Below are positions 1 to 9,167 of a DNA stretch of 64,000 bases, in pieces. Every line of letters starts with the position of its first letter. The first letter of the stretch is position 1. The stretch covers positions 132,128 through 196,127 of the forward strand of contig JBEKBS010000005.1 in assembly GCA_050015275.1 (NCBI GenBank). The letters run 5' to 3'. The notes beneath the pieces were generated by a model. It made no database searches. It was not told the DNA's origin and saw nothing but the letters and a program-made list of their open reading frames with translations. This stretch comes from DATKJS01 sp050015275. GTDB taxonomy: Bacteria > Acidobacteriota > Aminicenantia > Aminicenantales > Saccharicenantaceae. The position numbers were made by a program, and so were the translations under genes.

Positions 1-764
1 AGGAGGTCGGGGTTGGAGGCCACGACGGCGGCCGTCGACAGGCCTGGGATGTTGAAGGTCTTGCTCGGGGCGATGCAGGTGACCGTCCGGTCCGCCAGCT
101 CAGGGGATAGCGCGGCGAGGACATAATGCCGATGGCCGCGATAGACGAGGTCGGCGTGGATCTCGTCCGAAATAACGAGGAGGTCCCGGGAGACGGCGAT
201 CCGGCCGAGGGCTTCGAGCTCCTCCCGCGCCCAGACGCGCCCGACGGGGTTATGCGGACTGCAGAGGATGAGCATCTGGCCGGGGGCGGTGATTTTCTTT
301 TCGAGGTCCTCGAGGTCCATGGTATAGCGGCGGCCGTCGAACCGGAGCGGGTTCCGGACGCCGTGGCGACCGTTGTTCTCGACGGCGTTGTAGAACGGGA
401 AATACACGGGCGTCTGGATGATCACCCCGTCCCCAGGTTTGGTGAAGGCGCGAACGCAGTAGTTGAGGGCCGGGACGATGCCCGGCGTCTTGGCCATCCA
501 GTCCTTCCGGACTTCCCAGCCGTGCCGCCGCTTGAGCCAGTCGATCGCTGCCTGCCAGAAGGACGGGGGCACGAGCGGATAGCCGTAGATCCCGTGGGCG
601 GCCCGGCGCCGGATGGCCTCGACAACGGCCGGCGGGGCCTCGAAGTCCATGTCGGCGACCCACAGCGGGATGGCGTCCTCGACTTTGAGGACCTTCCGGG
701 GATAGACCCACTTCAAGGATTCCGTGCCGGTCCGGTCGATGATCTTATCGAAATCGTACTTCAA
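1..764 (-). CDS. patB: PatB/MalY-type PLP-dependent C-S beta-lyase/aminotransferase (3' end off window)
   Basis: This is a fold-type I PLP enzyme of the MalY/PatB (cystathionine beta-lyase-like) branch, which cleaves C-S bonds of cysteine conjugates or cystathionine to pyruvate, ammonia and a thiol. The visible 254 residues carry the family hallmarks: an early WVADMDF motif, the CSPHNPVGRVW substrate/PLP motif, SDEIHADLVY, and APSKTFNIPGL with the Schiff-base lysine near residue 235. About 130 C-terminal residues of the usual ~390 lie beyond base 1. I chose a TTG start at 762-764, which overlaps the TGA of the upstream peptidase (TTGA), because the protein homology begins there and no ATG fits. 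It is the last visible gene of the long minus-strand operon, after a peptidase and a peptide transporter, so a role in amino acid catabolism is likely. The exact substrate cannot be told. Confidence 0.88.
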   Translation of the reverse strand, partial: MKYDFDKIIDRTGTESLKWVYPRKVLKVEDAIPLWVADMDFEAPPAVVEAIRRRAAHGIYGYPLVPPSFWQAAIDWLKRRHGWEVRKDWMAKTPGIVPALNYCVRAFTKPGDGVIIQTPVYFPFYNAVENNGRHGVRNPLRFDGRRYTMDLEDLEKKITAPGQMLILCSPHNPVGRVWAREELEALGRIAVSRDLLVISDEIHADLVYRGHRHYVLAALSPELADRTVTCIAPSKTFNIPGLSTAAVVASNPDL

Positions 765-1708
765 ATCAGAAATTTTCCGTTCTTGGCGACGTATCTGCCT
801 TTCGCCTTGATCGTGACCTTGTCGACAAGGGCGTCGAAGTGGTATTGGCTCTTGTTCTTGCCGATGCCGTAGGAGTCGCCGATCGCGAAGTGGACCGTCC
901 CGAAGGCCTTCTCGGCCTCGAGCATGTTCGCGCAGATCCTGGCGCCGCGGTTCGTGCCGATCCCGAACTCGCCGATGATCCTGCCGGTCTTGTCCGGCCC
1001 GATCGTCTTGATGACCTCGGCGATGCCTTTGCCCTTGAAGTCGACGAGCTTGCCGTGTTTGAACGTCATGACGCCGGGACCGAGCTTGTCGTCGATGAGG
1101 CTGATGACGATCTTCCCCGTGAACGTCTCCTCGACCGGGGCTGTGTAGCACTCGCCGGCCGGCAGGTTCCCGTGCATGTGCTTCTTGCTGATATCACCGT
1201 TGTCGTTGTCCCAGGCGCGGCCCTTGACGCTGAACTCGATATGGGTGCCCGCCGGGTTCTCGACGACGACGTCGTCGGCGTCCTTCATCGCGCGCATGAC
1301 TTTCTTGGTGAACTTGTCCATCTCCGAGAAATCGATGTTGACCAGGCGCTCCATCATGTCCCGGGTCAGGCCGGGCATCATGCAGATCCGGCCGGACTTG
1401 CCGCCCGCCGAGACCATGAAGCCGCGGAAGGGTTTCTCGGCGAACCGGCCCTCGAGCATGTAGACCGTGGCCGAGGCGGTGCGGATCAGCTCCTTGAACT
1501 GCCGCGTCGGCCCGGTGATGGGCCGCAGGGTCTCGGTCATAAGATAGGTCGTCGTTTCGGCCCCCGCCTGCTTTGCGTAATAAGCGAGGGCTTGCGCGAT
1601 CTCCATTTTCTGCTTGTCCGTGACCAGCAGGAATTTCTCTCCGGGCCGGAGCCTCAACGCCTGGTTGATGGCCCGATCGGCGGCCGAGTAGAGCTTATTC
1701 GGTTTCAT
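761..1708 (-). CDS. M29-like (AmpS/COG2309-type) aminopeptidase
   Basis: The 315-residue protein resembles the thermophilic aminopeptidase (AmpS/M29, COG2309) family of metal-dependent exopeptidases, in a form shorter than the ~410-residue classical enzymes. Family-like segments are NLPAGECYTAP with its glutamate in the middle, and the C-terminal stretch GEFGIGTNRGAR, GTVHFAIGDSYG and NKSQYHFDAL, which supplies histidine, aspartate and glutamate ligands. No signal peptide is visible, so it should act in the cytoplasm on imported peptides. It lies 18 bases after the OPT transporter and overlaps the PatB-like gene by 3-4 bases. Import, hydrolysis and amino acid breakdown therefore appear to be co-transcribed. 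Assignment to family is good; substrate preference is unknown. Confidence 0.8.
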   Translation of the reverse strand: MKPNKLYSAADRAINQALRLRPGEKFLLVTDKQKMEIAQALAYYAKQAGAETTTYLMTETLRPITGPTRQFKELIRTASATVYMLEGRFAEKPFRGFMVSAGGKSGRICMMPGLTRDMMERLVNIDFSEMDKFTKKVMRAMKDADDVVVENPAGTHIEFSVKGRAWDNDNGDISKKHMHGNLPAGECYTAPVEETFTGKIVISLIDDKLGPGVMTFKHGKLVDFKGKGIAEVIKTIGPDKTGRIIGEFGIGTNRGARICANMLEAEKAFGTVHFAIGDSYGIGKNKSQYHFDALVDKVTIKAKGRYVAKNGKFLI

Positions 1709-1726
1709 GGATGACCTCCGTTCTTT

Positions 1727-3730
1727 TTATTTCGTCCGCCGCGCGTCCCAGTAGACGAAGCTGCAGAGCAGGACGAACGCGACGAGACTGATGATCTGTC
1801 CGTAGCCCGTGAACCAGGCCGCGGGCGTGCCGTCGACCCAGCGCCCGTTTTCGAGGACCATCGAGATCCCGAGGCTGATGTAGTGGTCGAGACGGGTGAG
1901 CTTGAGGACGGCCAGGACGATGCCCATCAGGGCGCCTCCCGCGATGAACCCCGAGGAGATGAGCGTCCCGCGGTTGTTCCGCCGCTCGGCCAATTCCTTG
2001 TCCTTGGTCGACTTCTTGACCAGGTGGGAGATGAAGCCGCCGACGAGGAGCGGGGTCGTCAACGGCAGCGGCAGGTACATGCCCAGGGCGAAGGCCAGGG
2101 GCGGCACCTTGGCCAGCTCCGCGACGAGGGCGACCGAGGCCCCGATCGCGTAAAGGAGCCACGTCACGGGCTCGCGCGACATCATCGATTTGATGACGGT
2201 GGCCATCAGGTTGGCCTGGGGCGCGGCCAAGGTCCCGCTCTGGAACGAGAAGGCCTTGTCCAGGATGTAGATGGCAATGCCTACGGTCAGGGCCGAGATG
2301 AGGACGCCCGTGAACTTGAACCGCTCCTGGTTACGGGGTGTCGCCCCGAGCCAATAGCCGATCTTGAGGTCGGTGACGAAGCTCCCGGAGATCGAGAGGG
2401 CCGTGCAGACGACGGCCCCGATGAGGAGGGCGACGGCCATCCCCTGCTCTCCCGACAACCCCGCCCCGAGGAGGACGACGCTCGAGAGGATGATCGTGAT
2501 CAGGGTCATGCCCGAGACCGGGTTCGTCCCGACGATGGCGATGGCATAGGCGGCGACCGTCGTGAACAGGAACGAAAGGAGGATACAGATGAGGACGCCG
2601 ATGATGGCCAGCTTGAGGTTCGAGATCCAGAGGAAATAGAGGAAGAGCCCGGCGGCCGTGGCCAGCAGGCCCATGATGATCGTCTTCATCTTGAGGTCGC
2701 GGTTCGTGCGGAGCTCCTCCGCCGCGCCCGCTTTCTTCCCCTTGAAGATCTCCCGGAAACCGAGGGAGAACGACTTGACCATGACCGGCATGGACTTGAT
2801 GATGCCGAGGACGCCGGCCATGAAGATCGCGCCGATGCCGATGTTCCGGACGTAGGTGCTGAAGATCTGGGCCTCGTTCATCTCGGGGATGGGGATCTTG
2901 CCGGGGTAGAGGGCACCGGGAATGTGCTGACCCAGGAACCAGATGGCCGGGATGAAGGCGAAGTGCGACAGGAGCCCCCCCGCCACGATGACCGCGTTGT
3001 AGCGCAGCCCGATGACGTAGCCGAGGCCGAGGAAGGCCGAGAGGGCGTCGAGCTTGAGGACCATCTTGGTCTTGACGGCCAGGTTGTCCATGAACGGCAG
3101 GAAGCGGAAATTGATCAGCTCGTCCCAGGCCCGGACGCCGATGGTCAGGAACTCGTAGACGCCACTGACGGCAACTCCCAGGATGAGGGCCCAGGCCTGC
3201 TTCCCCCCGGATTCGCCGGAGACCAGGATTTCGGTCGTGGCCGTGGCCTCAGGGAAGGGGAGCTTGCCATGTTGCTCCTGGCAGAAATAGCGGCGCAGGG
3301 GGATCAGGAAAAGGATCCCCAGGCAGCCGCCGAGGAACGTCGACAGGAAGATCTTGACGATGTCCGTGGGCAGGCCCAGGATGTAGAGCGCCGGGATGGT
3401 GAAGATGGCGCCGGCCACCAGGGCCCCCGAGGCGGCGCCGATCGACTGGAGGATGACGTTCTCGAGGATCGTGCTCTTCCGCTTGTAGACGTAGCCGATG
3501 CCGACGGCCAGGATGGCCACGGGGATGGCCGCTTCCGGGACCGTCCCGACCTTGAGCCCCAGATAGGCGATCGAAAAGGTGAAGAACAGGGACATGAACA
3601 GGCCCCAGAGGACGGACCGGAGCGTGACTTCAGGGATGACCGCGTCGGCCGGGACGAAGGGCTTGTAGACCTGGCCGGGGGGGAGCTCCTGGTAGGCCTC
3701 GGGCGGGAGAGATTTCTTGGACGTCTCCAT
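1727..3730 (-). CDS. OPT-family oligopeptide transporter
   Basis: This 667-residue, very hydrophobic protein is an OPT (oligopeptide transporter) family secondary carrier of the inner membrane. After a short soluble N-terminus the first helix contains the typical SIAYLGLKVGTVPEAAIP stretch. Many further helices follow, with the FPEATATTEIL motif near residue 160 and a GMYLPLPLTTP motif near residue 560, both typical of prokaryotic OPT proteins. A good Shine-Dalgarno (AAAGGAG) precedes the ATG. It is flanked in the operon by a PpiD-like chaperone and an aminopeptidase, which supports peptide uptake. OPT proteins can also carry metal chelates such as siderophores, so peptide is the likely but unproven substrate. 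Confidence 0.92.
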   Translation of the reverse strand: METSKKSLPPEAYQELPPGQVYKPFVPADAVIPEVTLRSVLWGLFMSLFFTFSIAYLGLKVGTVPEAAIPVAILAVGIGYVYKRKSTILENVILQSIGAASGALVAGAIFTIPALYILGLPTDIVKIFLSTFLGGCLGILFLIPLRRYFCQEQHGKLPFPEATATTEILVSGESGGKQAWALILGVAVSGVYEFLTIGVRAWDELINFRFLPFMDNLAVKTKMVLKLDALSAFLGLGYVIGLRYNAVIVAGGLLSHFAFIPAIWFLGQHIPGALYPGKIPIPEMNEAQIFSTYVRNIGIGAIFMAGVLGIIKSMPVMVKSFSLGFREIFKGKKAGAAEELRTNRDLKMKTIIMGLLATAAGLFLYFLWISNLKLAIIGVLICILLSFLFTTVAAYAIAIVGTNPVSGMTLITIILSSVVLLGAGLSGEQGMAVALLIGAVVCTALSISGSFVTDLKIGYWLGATPRNQERFKFTGVLISALTVGIAIYILDKAFSFQSGTLAAPQANLMATVIKSMMSREPVTWLLYAIGASVALVAELAKVPPLAFALGMYLPLPLTTPLLVGGFISHLVKKSTKDKELAERRNNRGTLISSGFIAGGALMGIVLAVLKLTRLDHYISLGISMVLENGRWVDGTPAAWFTGYGQIISLVAFVLLCSFVYWDARRTK

Positions 3731-3783
3731 CTCGCTCTCCTTTCAAATCAGAAGTGCCGTATTTGAAACGCAGGCGATGAGAC

Positions 3784-5712
3784 TTATTGCTCTCCCGTGA
3801 ACCTGGACACGACCTCGTTTGTGAGCTTGAGGTAGAGGTCGGAGTTGACCCGGACCTTCTTCTCCTCCCTGGCCTGGGCCATGAAGGACTGGAGGAACTT
3901 GTTCTTCTTCTGCTCGAGGAGCGTCTCGCGCTCCGTGGCCTTGTTTTTGTCGAAATCGGCCCGGCTCGTCTCCTTCCTGTCGAGGACGCGGAAGATCGCG
4001 TAGCCGTTCTCGACAGGGACGGGATCGCTGACCTTCTTCAGGGGAAGCGTGAAGACGAGGCTGTCGATCTCCGGGTTTTCCCCGACGAGGCTCAGGTACT
4101 GTTCGCGCTTGTGGCCCTCGACGGTCTTGTAATCGAGCTTGAGCTTGCCGGCCTCGGCGTTCCAGTCGTCCTTGAGCTTGGCCGTGATCTCCCGGAGCTT
4201 TTCCAGGGCTTTTTCTTTTTTCAGGCCGTCGAGGATGTCCTTCTCGACCTCGTTCCGGACCTCCTCGAGTTTGGCCGGCCGCTCGGCCTCGACCTTCTGG
4301 AGCTGGGCCAGCCCCGCGCCGGTGTAGGTGAAGATCGGCGACGAGATCTCCTTGTCCTTGAGGGAGAAGAGAGCCTCGCTCACGGCGCCGGCGGTATCGA
4401 AGTTGCCGAGGGCGTCGCCCTTCTTGAGGGCCCCGGTCGAGGCGATCTTGCGGTCCTCCTTCTGGACGGCCACATCGAGGCTCTTTTCTTTCCGGGCGAG
4501 CTTCTCGATCCTCTGGATCCTGTCGGCGACGAGGACCCGGGCCTTCTGGTCCTCGAGGATACTCTTGATCGTCGCGCTCACCTCGGCCAGGGGCTTGGTC
4601 ACGGCAGGCGTCTTCTCGGTCGCCTTCAGAATGGCCGCGCCGGTGTCGCCTTCGACCAGATCCGAGATCTTGCCCTGGTCGAGCTTCCCGGCGGCCTCGG
4701 CCTCCTTGGCCGGCAGGGACCGCCAGTCCGAGAGGCCCCAGTCGCCGCCGGACTTGGCCTTGTCGTCCTTGGAGTAGGTCTTGGCCAGTTCGGCGAAATC
4801 CGACCCCCCCTGGGCCTTCTTGAGGACGTCCCGGGCCTGGGCCATGACGGCTTCCTTATCCTTGGCCGTGAAGGGCAGCCAGATCCGGCTGACGCGGAGT
4901 TTTTCCGGCTCCCTGAACTGGCTGGCGTTGTCCTTGTAGTATCTCTCGATATCGGAGCTTTCGACCTTGACGTCCTTCCTGACGTCGTCGGTCTTCACGA
5001 AGACGTAGTCGGCGGTCCGCTTTTCCGGGACCTTGTACGCCGAGGGGTCCTTGGCGAACCGGGCCTGGATCGCCGCCTCGGAGGGCTTGTCTTTCATCTC
5101 GACCCGGGAGGTCTCGGAGACCAGATACTCGATCTTGGCCGAATCATTCTGCTTCCGGTAGCTCTCCCAGACCTCGTCTTCCGTGACGATGATCCCGGCC
5201 GTGAGGTATTGGATGACCTTGTTGACAAGGACATCCCGCTTCAGGTTGTCCTCGAACTCCTTGAGAGGGATGTGGTTGTAGTCGAGGACCCTCTTGTAGT
5301 CCGCGAAGCCGACAAAATTCCCGTCCCTCTGGAAAACAGGGTAGGCCATGATCCTCGCCCGGACCTCCTCGTCCGTGGCCCGGAGGCCCTTGTCCCGGGC
5401 GATCTGCAGGAGGAGCCGCTGCTGGACGAGCTGCTCGAGCGTCTGCTGGGGAATGTTGAGCTGTTGGATGAGGTTCTGGTTCAGGGCGTTGAACTGCTTC
5501 TTCATGGCCTCGAGGCGCTGACGGAGGCTCTGGTAGTATTCGTCAGAGGAGATCTGTTCCCGGCCCACCGTGGCCAGCGCGTTGGTCCGGTTGGACTCGC
5601 CGAGCCGTCCGGCGCCGCCCCAAATGGCCCAGATGGAGATGATGAAGGTGGCGACGATGATCCAGAGGATGGGCTTCAGCGCTTTTACGTTTTTTCTCAT
5701 GGTCTTCAGCAT
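3784..5712 (-). CDS. PpiD-like membrane-anchored peptidyl-prolyl isomerase (SurA_N + parvulin)
   Basis: The 642-residue protein looks like PpiD, a periplasmic chaperone anchored in the inner membrane that helps outer-membrane proteins fold. A single transmembrane helix (about residues 15-33) follows a basic N-terminus. A SurA-N-like helical region covers about residues 40-190, including QQTLEQLVQQRLLLQIA. A parvulin-type PPIase domain lies at about 265-370 (FAELAKTYSKDDKAKSGGDWG), followed by a second, diverged parvulin-like and helical region. The length matches PpiD (~620). The gene sits 34 bases after the HIT gene and 53 before the OPT gene, inside the ispH-rpsA operon. Isomerase activity is not certain, because PpiD parvulin domains are often inactive. 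Confidence 0.85.
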   Translation of the reverse strand: MLKTMRKNVKALKPILWIIVATFIISIWAIWGGAGRLGESNRTNALATVGREQISSDEYYQSLRQRLEAMKKQFNALNQNLIQQLNIPQQTLEQLVQQRLLLQIARDKGLRATDEEVRARIMAYPVFQRDGNFVGFADYKRVLDYNHIPLKEFEDNLKRDVLVNKVIQYLTAGIIVTEDEVWESYRKQNDSAKIEYLVSETSRVEMKDKPSEAAIQARFAKDPSAYKVPEKRTADYVFVKTDDVRKDVKVESSDIERYYKDNASQFREPEKLRVSRIWLPFTAKDKEAVMAQARDVLKKAQGGSDFAELAKTYSKDDKAKSGGDWGLSDWRSLPAKEAEAAGKLDQGKISDLVEGDTGAAILKATEKTPAVTKPLAEVSATIKSILEDQKARVLVADRIQRIEKLARKEKSLDVAVQKEDRKIASTGALKKGDALGNFDTAGAVSEALFSLKDKEISSPIFTYTGAGLAQLQKVEAERPAKLEEVRNEVEKDILDGLKKEKALEKLREITAKLKDDWNAEAGKLKLDYKTVEGHKREQYLSLVGENPEIDSLVFTLPLKKVSDPVPVENGYAIFRVLDRKETSRADFDKNKATERETLLEQKKNKFLQSFMAQAREEKKVRVNSDLYLKLTNEVVSRFTGEQ

Positions 5713-5746
5713 GGGTACACCTCAACTCGGTCGCGGGCGGCCTCGT

Positions 5747-6259
5747 TCACCGCCTCGCCCGTTTTCTCCGCTCCCTCTCCTGATCGAAAAGGGGCCTCAG
5801 CTGTTCATAGGTCCTGTCCAGGTCTTCGATGAAGACCCGGGTCCCGCCGACCAGGGGCATGAAGTTCGAGTCCCCGGTCCAGCGAGGGATGACGTGGAGA
5901 TGGTAATGACCGGCGACCCCGGCCCCGGCGCTTCTCCCCAGGTTCATCCCCGTGTTGAAGCCGTGGGGCTTGTAGCAGCCGCCGAGAACACGCAGGGCGA
6001 CCTGCAGGAGGTCGGCCAGCTCCGCGGTCTCCTCCGGTCTGGCCTTCGTGAAGTCGGCCAGGTGGCGGGAGGGGGCGATCATCAGGTGGCCCGGGGTATA
6101 GGGATACCGGTTGAGCATGATGAAATTGCGGCGGCCCCGGAAGAGGACGGTCGCCTCACGGTCGTCGCCGGCCTTCCGGGCCTCACAGAAGATGCAGGCC
6201 TTCATGCTCAGGGCCTCCCGGACGTAGCCCGCCCGCCAGGGCGCGGTGAGATAGCGCAT
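5747..6259 (-). CDS. HIT-family nucleotide hydrolase/transferase
   Basis: The 170-residue protein is a histidine-triad (HIT) family nucleotide-binding enzyme, acting on dinucleoside polyphosphates or nucleoside phosphoramidates. The triad is seen as GHYHLHVIPRW with H118, H120 and H122. Upstream are the conserved NRYPYTPGHLMIAP segment and an N-terminal CIFC pair (C22, C25) that may bind zinc, as in Ap4A-phosphorylase-like branches. The ATG overlaps the stop codon of the HU gene (TAATG), so the two are translationally coupled. It is cytoplasmic. The start could instead be Met19, which would remove an untypical N-terminal extension. Confidence 0.88.
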   Translation of the reverse strand: MRYLTAPWRAGYVREALSMKACIFCEARKAGDDREATVLFRGRRNFIMLNRYPYTPGHLMIAPSRHLADFTKARPEETAELADLLQVALRVLGGCYKPHGFNTGMNLGRSAGAGVAGHYHLHVIPRWTGDSNFMPLVGGTRVFIEDLDRTYEQLRPLFDQERERRKRARR

Positions 6260-6534
6260 TATTTATTGATCATCTCCTTGAGGAGCTTGCTCGGCTTGAA
6301 GTAGAGGACCTTTTTCGGCGGGACCTTGACCGGCTCGCCCGTCCGGGGGTTGCGCCCGGAGCGGGAGGTCCGCTTCCGGAAGCGGAAGCTCCCGAAGCCG
6401 CGGATCTCGATCTCCTCCCCCTTGAGGATGGCCTCACGGATCGTCTCGAAGAAGAGGTTGACGCCTTCCTCAGCCTCCTGCTTGGGGATGCTTAGCTCCT
6501 GGGAAATCTTGCTGATCAGGTCAGCTTTTATCAT
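6259..6534 (-). CDS. HU/IHF-family DNA-binding protein
   Basis: This 91-residue protein is a histone-like HU/IHF family architectural protein that bends DNA as a dimer. The N-terminal helices (MIKADLISKISQ, then a helix to about residue 40) are followed by GFGSFRFRKRTSR and the DNA-intercalating arm RNPRTGEPVKVPPKK. The C-terminal helix ends LLKEMINK. The arm reads RNPRTGE, as in IHF-alpha and HU proteins, so the exact subunit type is open. The start codon lies inside the 3' end of rpsA (14-base overlap) and has a strong AAGGAGG site. Placement after rpsA resembles the rpsA-ihfB order of proteobacteria. Confidence 0.93.
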   Translation of the reverse strand: MIKADLISKISQELSIPKQEAEEGVNLFFETIREAILKGEEIEIRGFGSFRFRKRTSRSGRNPRTGEPVKVPPKKVLYFKPSKLLKEMINK

Positions 6535-8275
6535 GGGAGTCCTCCTTTTTGGTTCCCCGTTTCAAAGCGTTGAGATTCTTCAGTTGATCCCTCATGATGT
6601 CGCCCAGCGTCATCCGGTCGTCCTGGGACTCCATGTACTTCTGGAACTCCTGTTTCTGGATGTCGAACTGGGCCTGCTTGAAGCTCAGAGAGATCTTCTT
6701 GGCCTTGGGGTTGAGCCGGATGATCTTGGCGTTCCGCTCTTCGCCGACCGCGAATCCGTCGGACGGCTTCTCCAGTTTTTTCTCGTCGAGCTCGGAGGTG
6801 AAGACGACGCCCTCGATCCCGGGGACGATCTCGACGAAGACGCCGAAGTCCGTGAGCCGGACGATCTTGACCTTGACGATGTCGCCGACCTGTTGCCGGT
6901 TGAAGAAATCCTCCCAGATATCGCCTTCGAGCTGCTTGATCCCGAGCGAGACCTTCTGGCGCTCGACGTCGATGTTGAGGACGAGAGCCTCCACTTCCTG
7001 GCCCGCCTGGAGCTTCTCGGACGGGTGCTTGATCTTTTCCCAGCTGATGTCGGAGATGTGGACGAGCCCCTCGATGCCCTTCTCGACCTCGACGAAGGCG
7101 CCGAAGTCGGTCAGGCTCGTCACGGGGCCCTTGACCCGGGCCCCGATCCCGTGCTTCTGCTTGAAGAGTTCGAGCGGGTGCGGGGACGCCTGCTTGAGGC
7201 CCAGGGAGATCCGCTTGGTCGTGGGATTGACCTCGAGGATGCTGACCACGACCTCCTGCCCGGGGGCCAGGACCTTCTTGGGGTGGACGAGCTTCCGGGA
7301 CCAGGTCAGGTCGGAGATGTGGACGAGTCCCTCGACGCCTTTTTCGAGCTCGACGAAGGCGCCGAAGTCCGTCAGGCTCGAGACCTTGCCCGTGATCTTC
7401 TGACCGGCCTTGTATTTCTCGGCGATGTTGGCCCACGGGTCGGGGGTCAGCTGCTTGAGGCCGAGGGAGATCTTTTCGTCCTTCTCGCTGAAGTCAAGGA
7501 CGACGACCTCGAGTTCCTGGCCGACGGCCAGGAGCTCGGAGGGGTGATTGATCTTCCCCCAAGAGATGTCCGAGACGTGGAGAAGGCCCTCGATGCCGCC
7601 GATATCCACGAAGGCGCCGAAGTTGGTCAGCGTCCGGACGTGCCCGGGGAGCTTCTGGCCCTTGGAGATGTGGCTGAAGACCCGCTGTCTCTTCTTTTCC
7701 CGCTCGTCCTGGAGAAGGAGCTTGCGGGAGAGGACGGCGTTCTCGCTCTTGCGGTCGAACTTCATGACCTTGAACTTGAGGCTCTGGCCGATCAGGGACG
7801 ACGGGTCCTTGACGGGCTTGATGTCCAAGTGGGACTCGGGGAGGAAGGCGAGGATGCCGACGTTGACGTTGAAGCCGCCGCGCGTCCTGTCCACGATCGT
7901 GCCGGTGACCCAGGTGTTGTGGCTGTAGGCCTTTTCCAGGAGGTCGACGGCCCTGACGGTGTCCGCCAGCTTCTTGGACAGGACCAGATAGCCGTCCTTG
8001 ACGTCCGTCCTCTCGAGCATGGTCTCGATCTCGCTCCCGGGCCGGAGCTCGGCCAGGGCCTTGGGGTCCGGGAATTCCTCGAGAGGGATGGCGCCCTCGG
8101 TCTTGAAGCCGACGTCGACCAGGATGTGGGTGGGGGTCCTCTTGATCACCCGGCCCTTGATGATCTTCCCCAGGGTGATCTCCTGGTTGCTGAACTGGTA
8201 GCGGTCGAGCAGGTGCTCGTAGTCTTCGGATGACATCTTGTCATCGCGGTCGGGGTGTTTGGTTGGGTCGGTCAT
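6521..8275 (-). CDS. rpsA: 30S ribosomal protein S1
   Basis: The 584-residue protein carries six S1 (OB-fold) RNA-binding repeats, beginning near residues 33, 118, 203, 288, 375 and 462. Repeats 3-6 have the signature DFGAFVE or NFGAFVD followed by EGLVHISD or EGLLHVSD. This arrangement matches bacterial ribosomal protein S1, which binds mRNA leaders on the 30S subunit. The first two repeats are more diverged, as expected for ribosome-binding repeats. It starts 7 bases after ispH, a pairing also known from clostridia, where the two may be fused, and it overlaps the HU gene. The Shine-Dalgarno is weak, which is usual for rpsA. Confidence 0.96.
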   Translation of the reverse strand: MTDPTKHPDRDDKMSSEDYEHLLDRYQFSNQEITLGKIIKGRVIKRTPTHILVDVGFKTEGAIPLEEFPDPKALAELRPGSEIETMLERTDVKDGYLVLSKKLADTVRAVDLLEKAYSHNTWVTGTIVDRTRGGFNVNVGILAFLPESHLDIKPVKDPSSLIGQSLKFKVMKFDRKSENAVLSRKLLLQDEREKKRQRVFSHISKGQKLPGHVRTLTNFGAFVDIGGIEGLLHVSDISWGKINHPSELLAVGQELEVVVLDFSEKDEKISLGLKQLTPDPWANIAEKYKAGQKITGKVSSLTDFGAFVELEKGVEGLVHISDLTWSRKLVHPKKVLAPGQEVVVSILEVNPTTKRISLGLKQASPHPLELFKQKHGIGARVKGPVTSLTDFGAFVEVEKGIEGLVHISDISWEKIKHPSEKLQAGQEVEALVLNIDVERQKVSLGIKQLEGDIWEDFFNRQQVGDIVKVKIVRLTDFGVFVEIVPGIEGVVFTSELDEKKLEKPSDGFAVGEERNAKIIRLNPKAKKISLSFKQAQFDIQKQEFQKYMESQDDRMTLGDIMRDQLKNLNALKRGTKKEDSHDKS

Positions 8276-8282
8276 GGCACGT

Positions 8283-9140
8283 TTACTCCCTCGCTGGATT
8301 CCGTTTGAAGTTCCGCTCGATGGCGTCGGCGGCCTCCTGGATGGCCTCGGGAGGGGTCGAGGCCCCTCCGGAGATCCCGACCGTCTCCGCGCCCCGGAGC
8401 ATGGCCGGGGTGATCTGCGTGGCGTTCTCGATGAAGAACGTTCGGGGCTGGATTCGCTTGGAGATCTCGTAGAGCCGGGTCGTGTTGGAGCTCGTCCGGC
8501 CGCCCACGATGAACAGGGTGTCGACCCGGCCGGCCAGATCGCACGTGGACCTCTGCCGGGTCAGGGTCGAATCGCAGACGGTGTTGTAGATGGTGAGCTC
8601 CCGGGTCCTTTCGATCAGGGCGGCGGCGATCCTCTGGAAGGACCCGAGGTCGTGTGTCGACTGGGCCAGGACGGCCCGGACCTTCCGGGCGGCGAGCCCG
8701 CGTGCCTGGGCCTCGTCCTCGACGACGACGCCCTTGCCCCGGCTGTGGCCGAGGAGGCCGCGCGTCTCCGGGTGCTCGCGGTCGCCGACGATGACGACCT
8801 CCCGTCCCTTCCGGCCCAGGGCCTCGACGAGACGCTGGATCTTCCGGACGGTCGGGCAGGTGGCGTCGACGACGTCGATCTTCCGGCGCCGGAGGCGGCG
8901 GTAGACCTCGGGCGAGACCCCGTGGCTCCGGATGATGACGGTGCCCTCCCGGACCTCGTCCGGCGCATCCGCTGACCCGATCCCCTCGGCCGCGAGCTCG
9001 GCGACGACCCGGGGGTTATGGATGAGGTCCCCGATGGTCACGACCTGGCCGGATTTGACCCGGCGGGTGCGCCGGGCCATGGTCAGGGCCCGCTTGACGC
9101 CATAGCAGAGTCCGCTCTCCGCGGCCACGATGATTTCCAT
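8283..9140 (-). CDS. ispH: 4-hydroxy-3-methylbut-2-enyl diphosphate reductase
   Basis: This is IspH (LytB), the iron-sulfur enzyme that makes IPP and DMAPP from HMBPP in the last step of the MEP isoprenoid pathway. With the chosen ATG at 9138-9140 the protein has 285 residues. The three cluster cysteines are C12 (SGLCYGVKRAL), C95 (DATCPTVRK) and the one in VCDSTLTRQ near residue 190. Conserved histidines are seen at H41 (LIHNPRVV) and H73 (RSHGVSPE). An in-frame ATG five codons upstream is rejected because homology starts at MEIIVA. A sigma-70-type promoter lies just upstream, so this is probably the first gene of the operon running leftward through rpsA. Confidence 0.96.
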   Translation of the reverse strand: MEIIVAAESGLCYGVKRALTMARRTRRVKSGQVVTIGDLIHNPRVVAELAAEGIGSADAPDEVREGTVIIRSHGVSPEVYRRLRRRKIDVVDATCPTVRKIQRLVEALGRKGREVVIVGDREHPETRGLLGHSRGKGVVVEDEAQARGLAARKVRAVLAQSTHDLGSFQRIAAALIERTRELTIYNTVCDSTLTRQRSTCDLAGRVDTLFIVGGRTSSNTTRLYEISKRIQPRTFFIENATQITPAMLRGAETVGISGGASTPPEAIQEAADAIERNFKRNPARE

Positions 9141-9167
9141 GTGTCTATGATCCAAGAAGAATGACTT

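Noticed and set aside
1883..3766. Long open frame on the plus strand opposite the OPT transporter gene
   Set aside because: It is antisense to a clear OPT protein, is dominated by D, E, R and G, and has no motif; it is a by-product of high GC in the third codon position. The same applies to 3787-5832, 6326-8233, 19716-21842 and 37508-40126 (minus).
6900..7700. Direct repeats as a separate repeat element
   Set aside because: They are the repeated S1 domains of rpsA, not a mobile or regulatory repeat.
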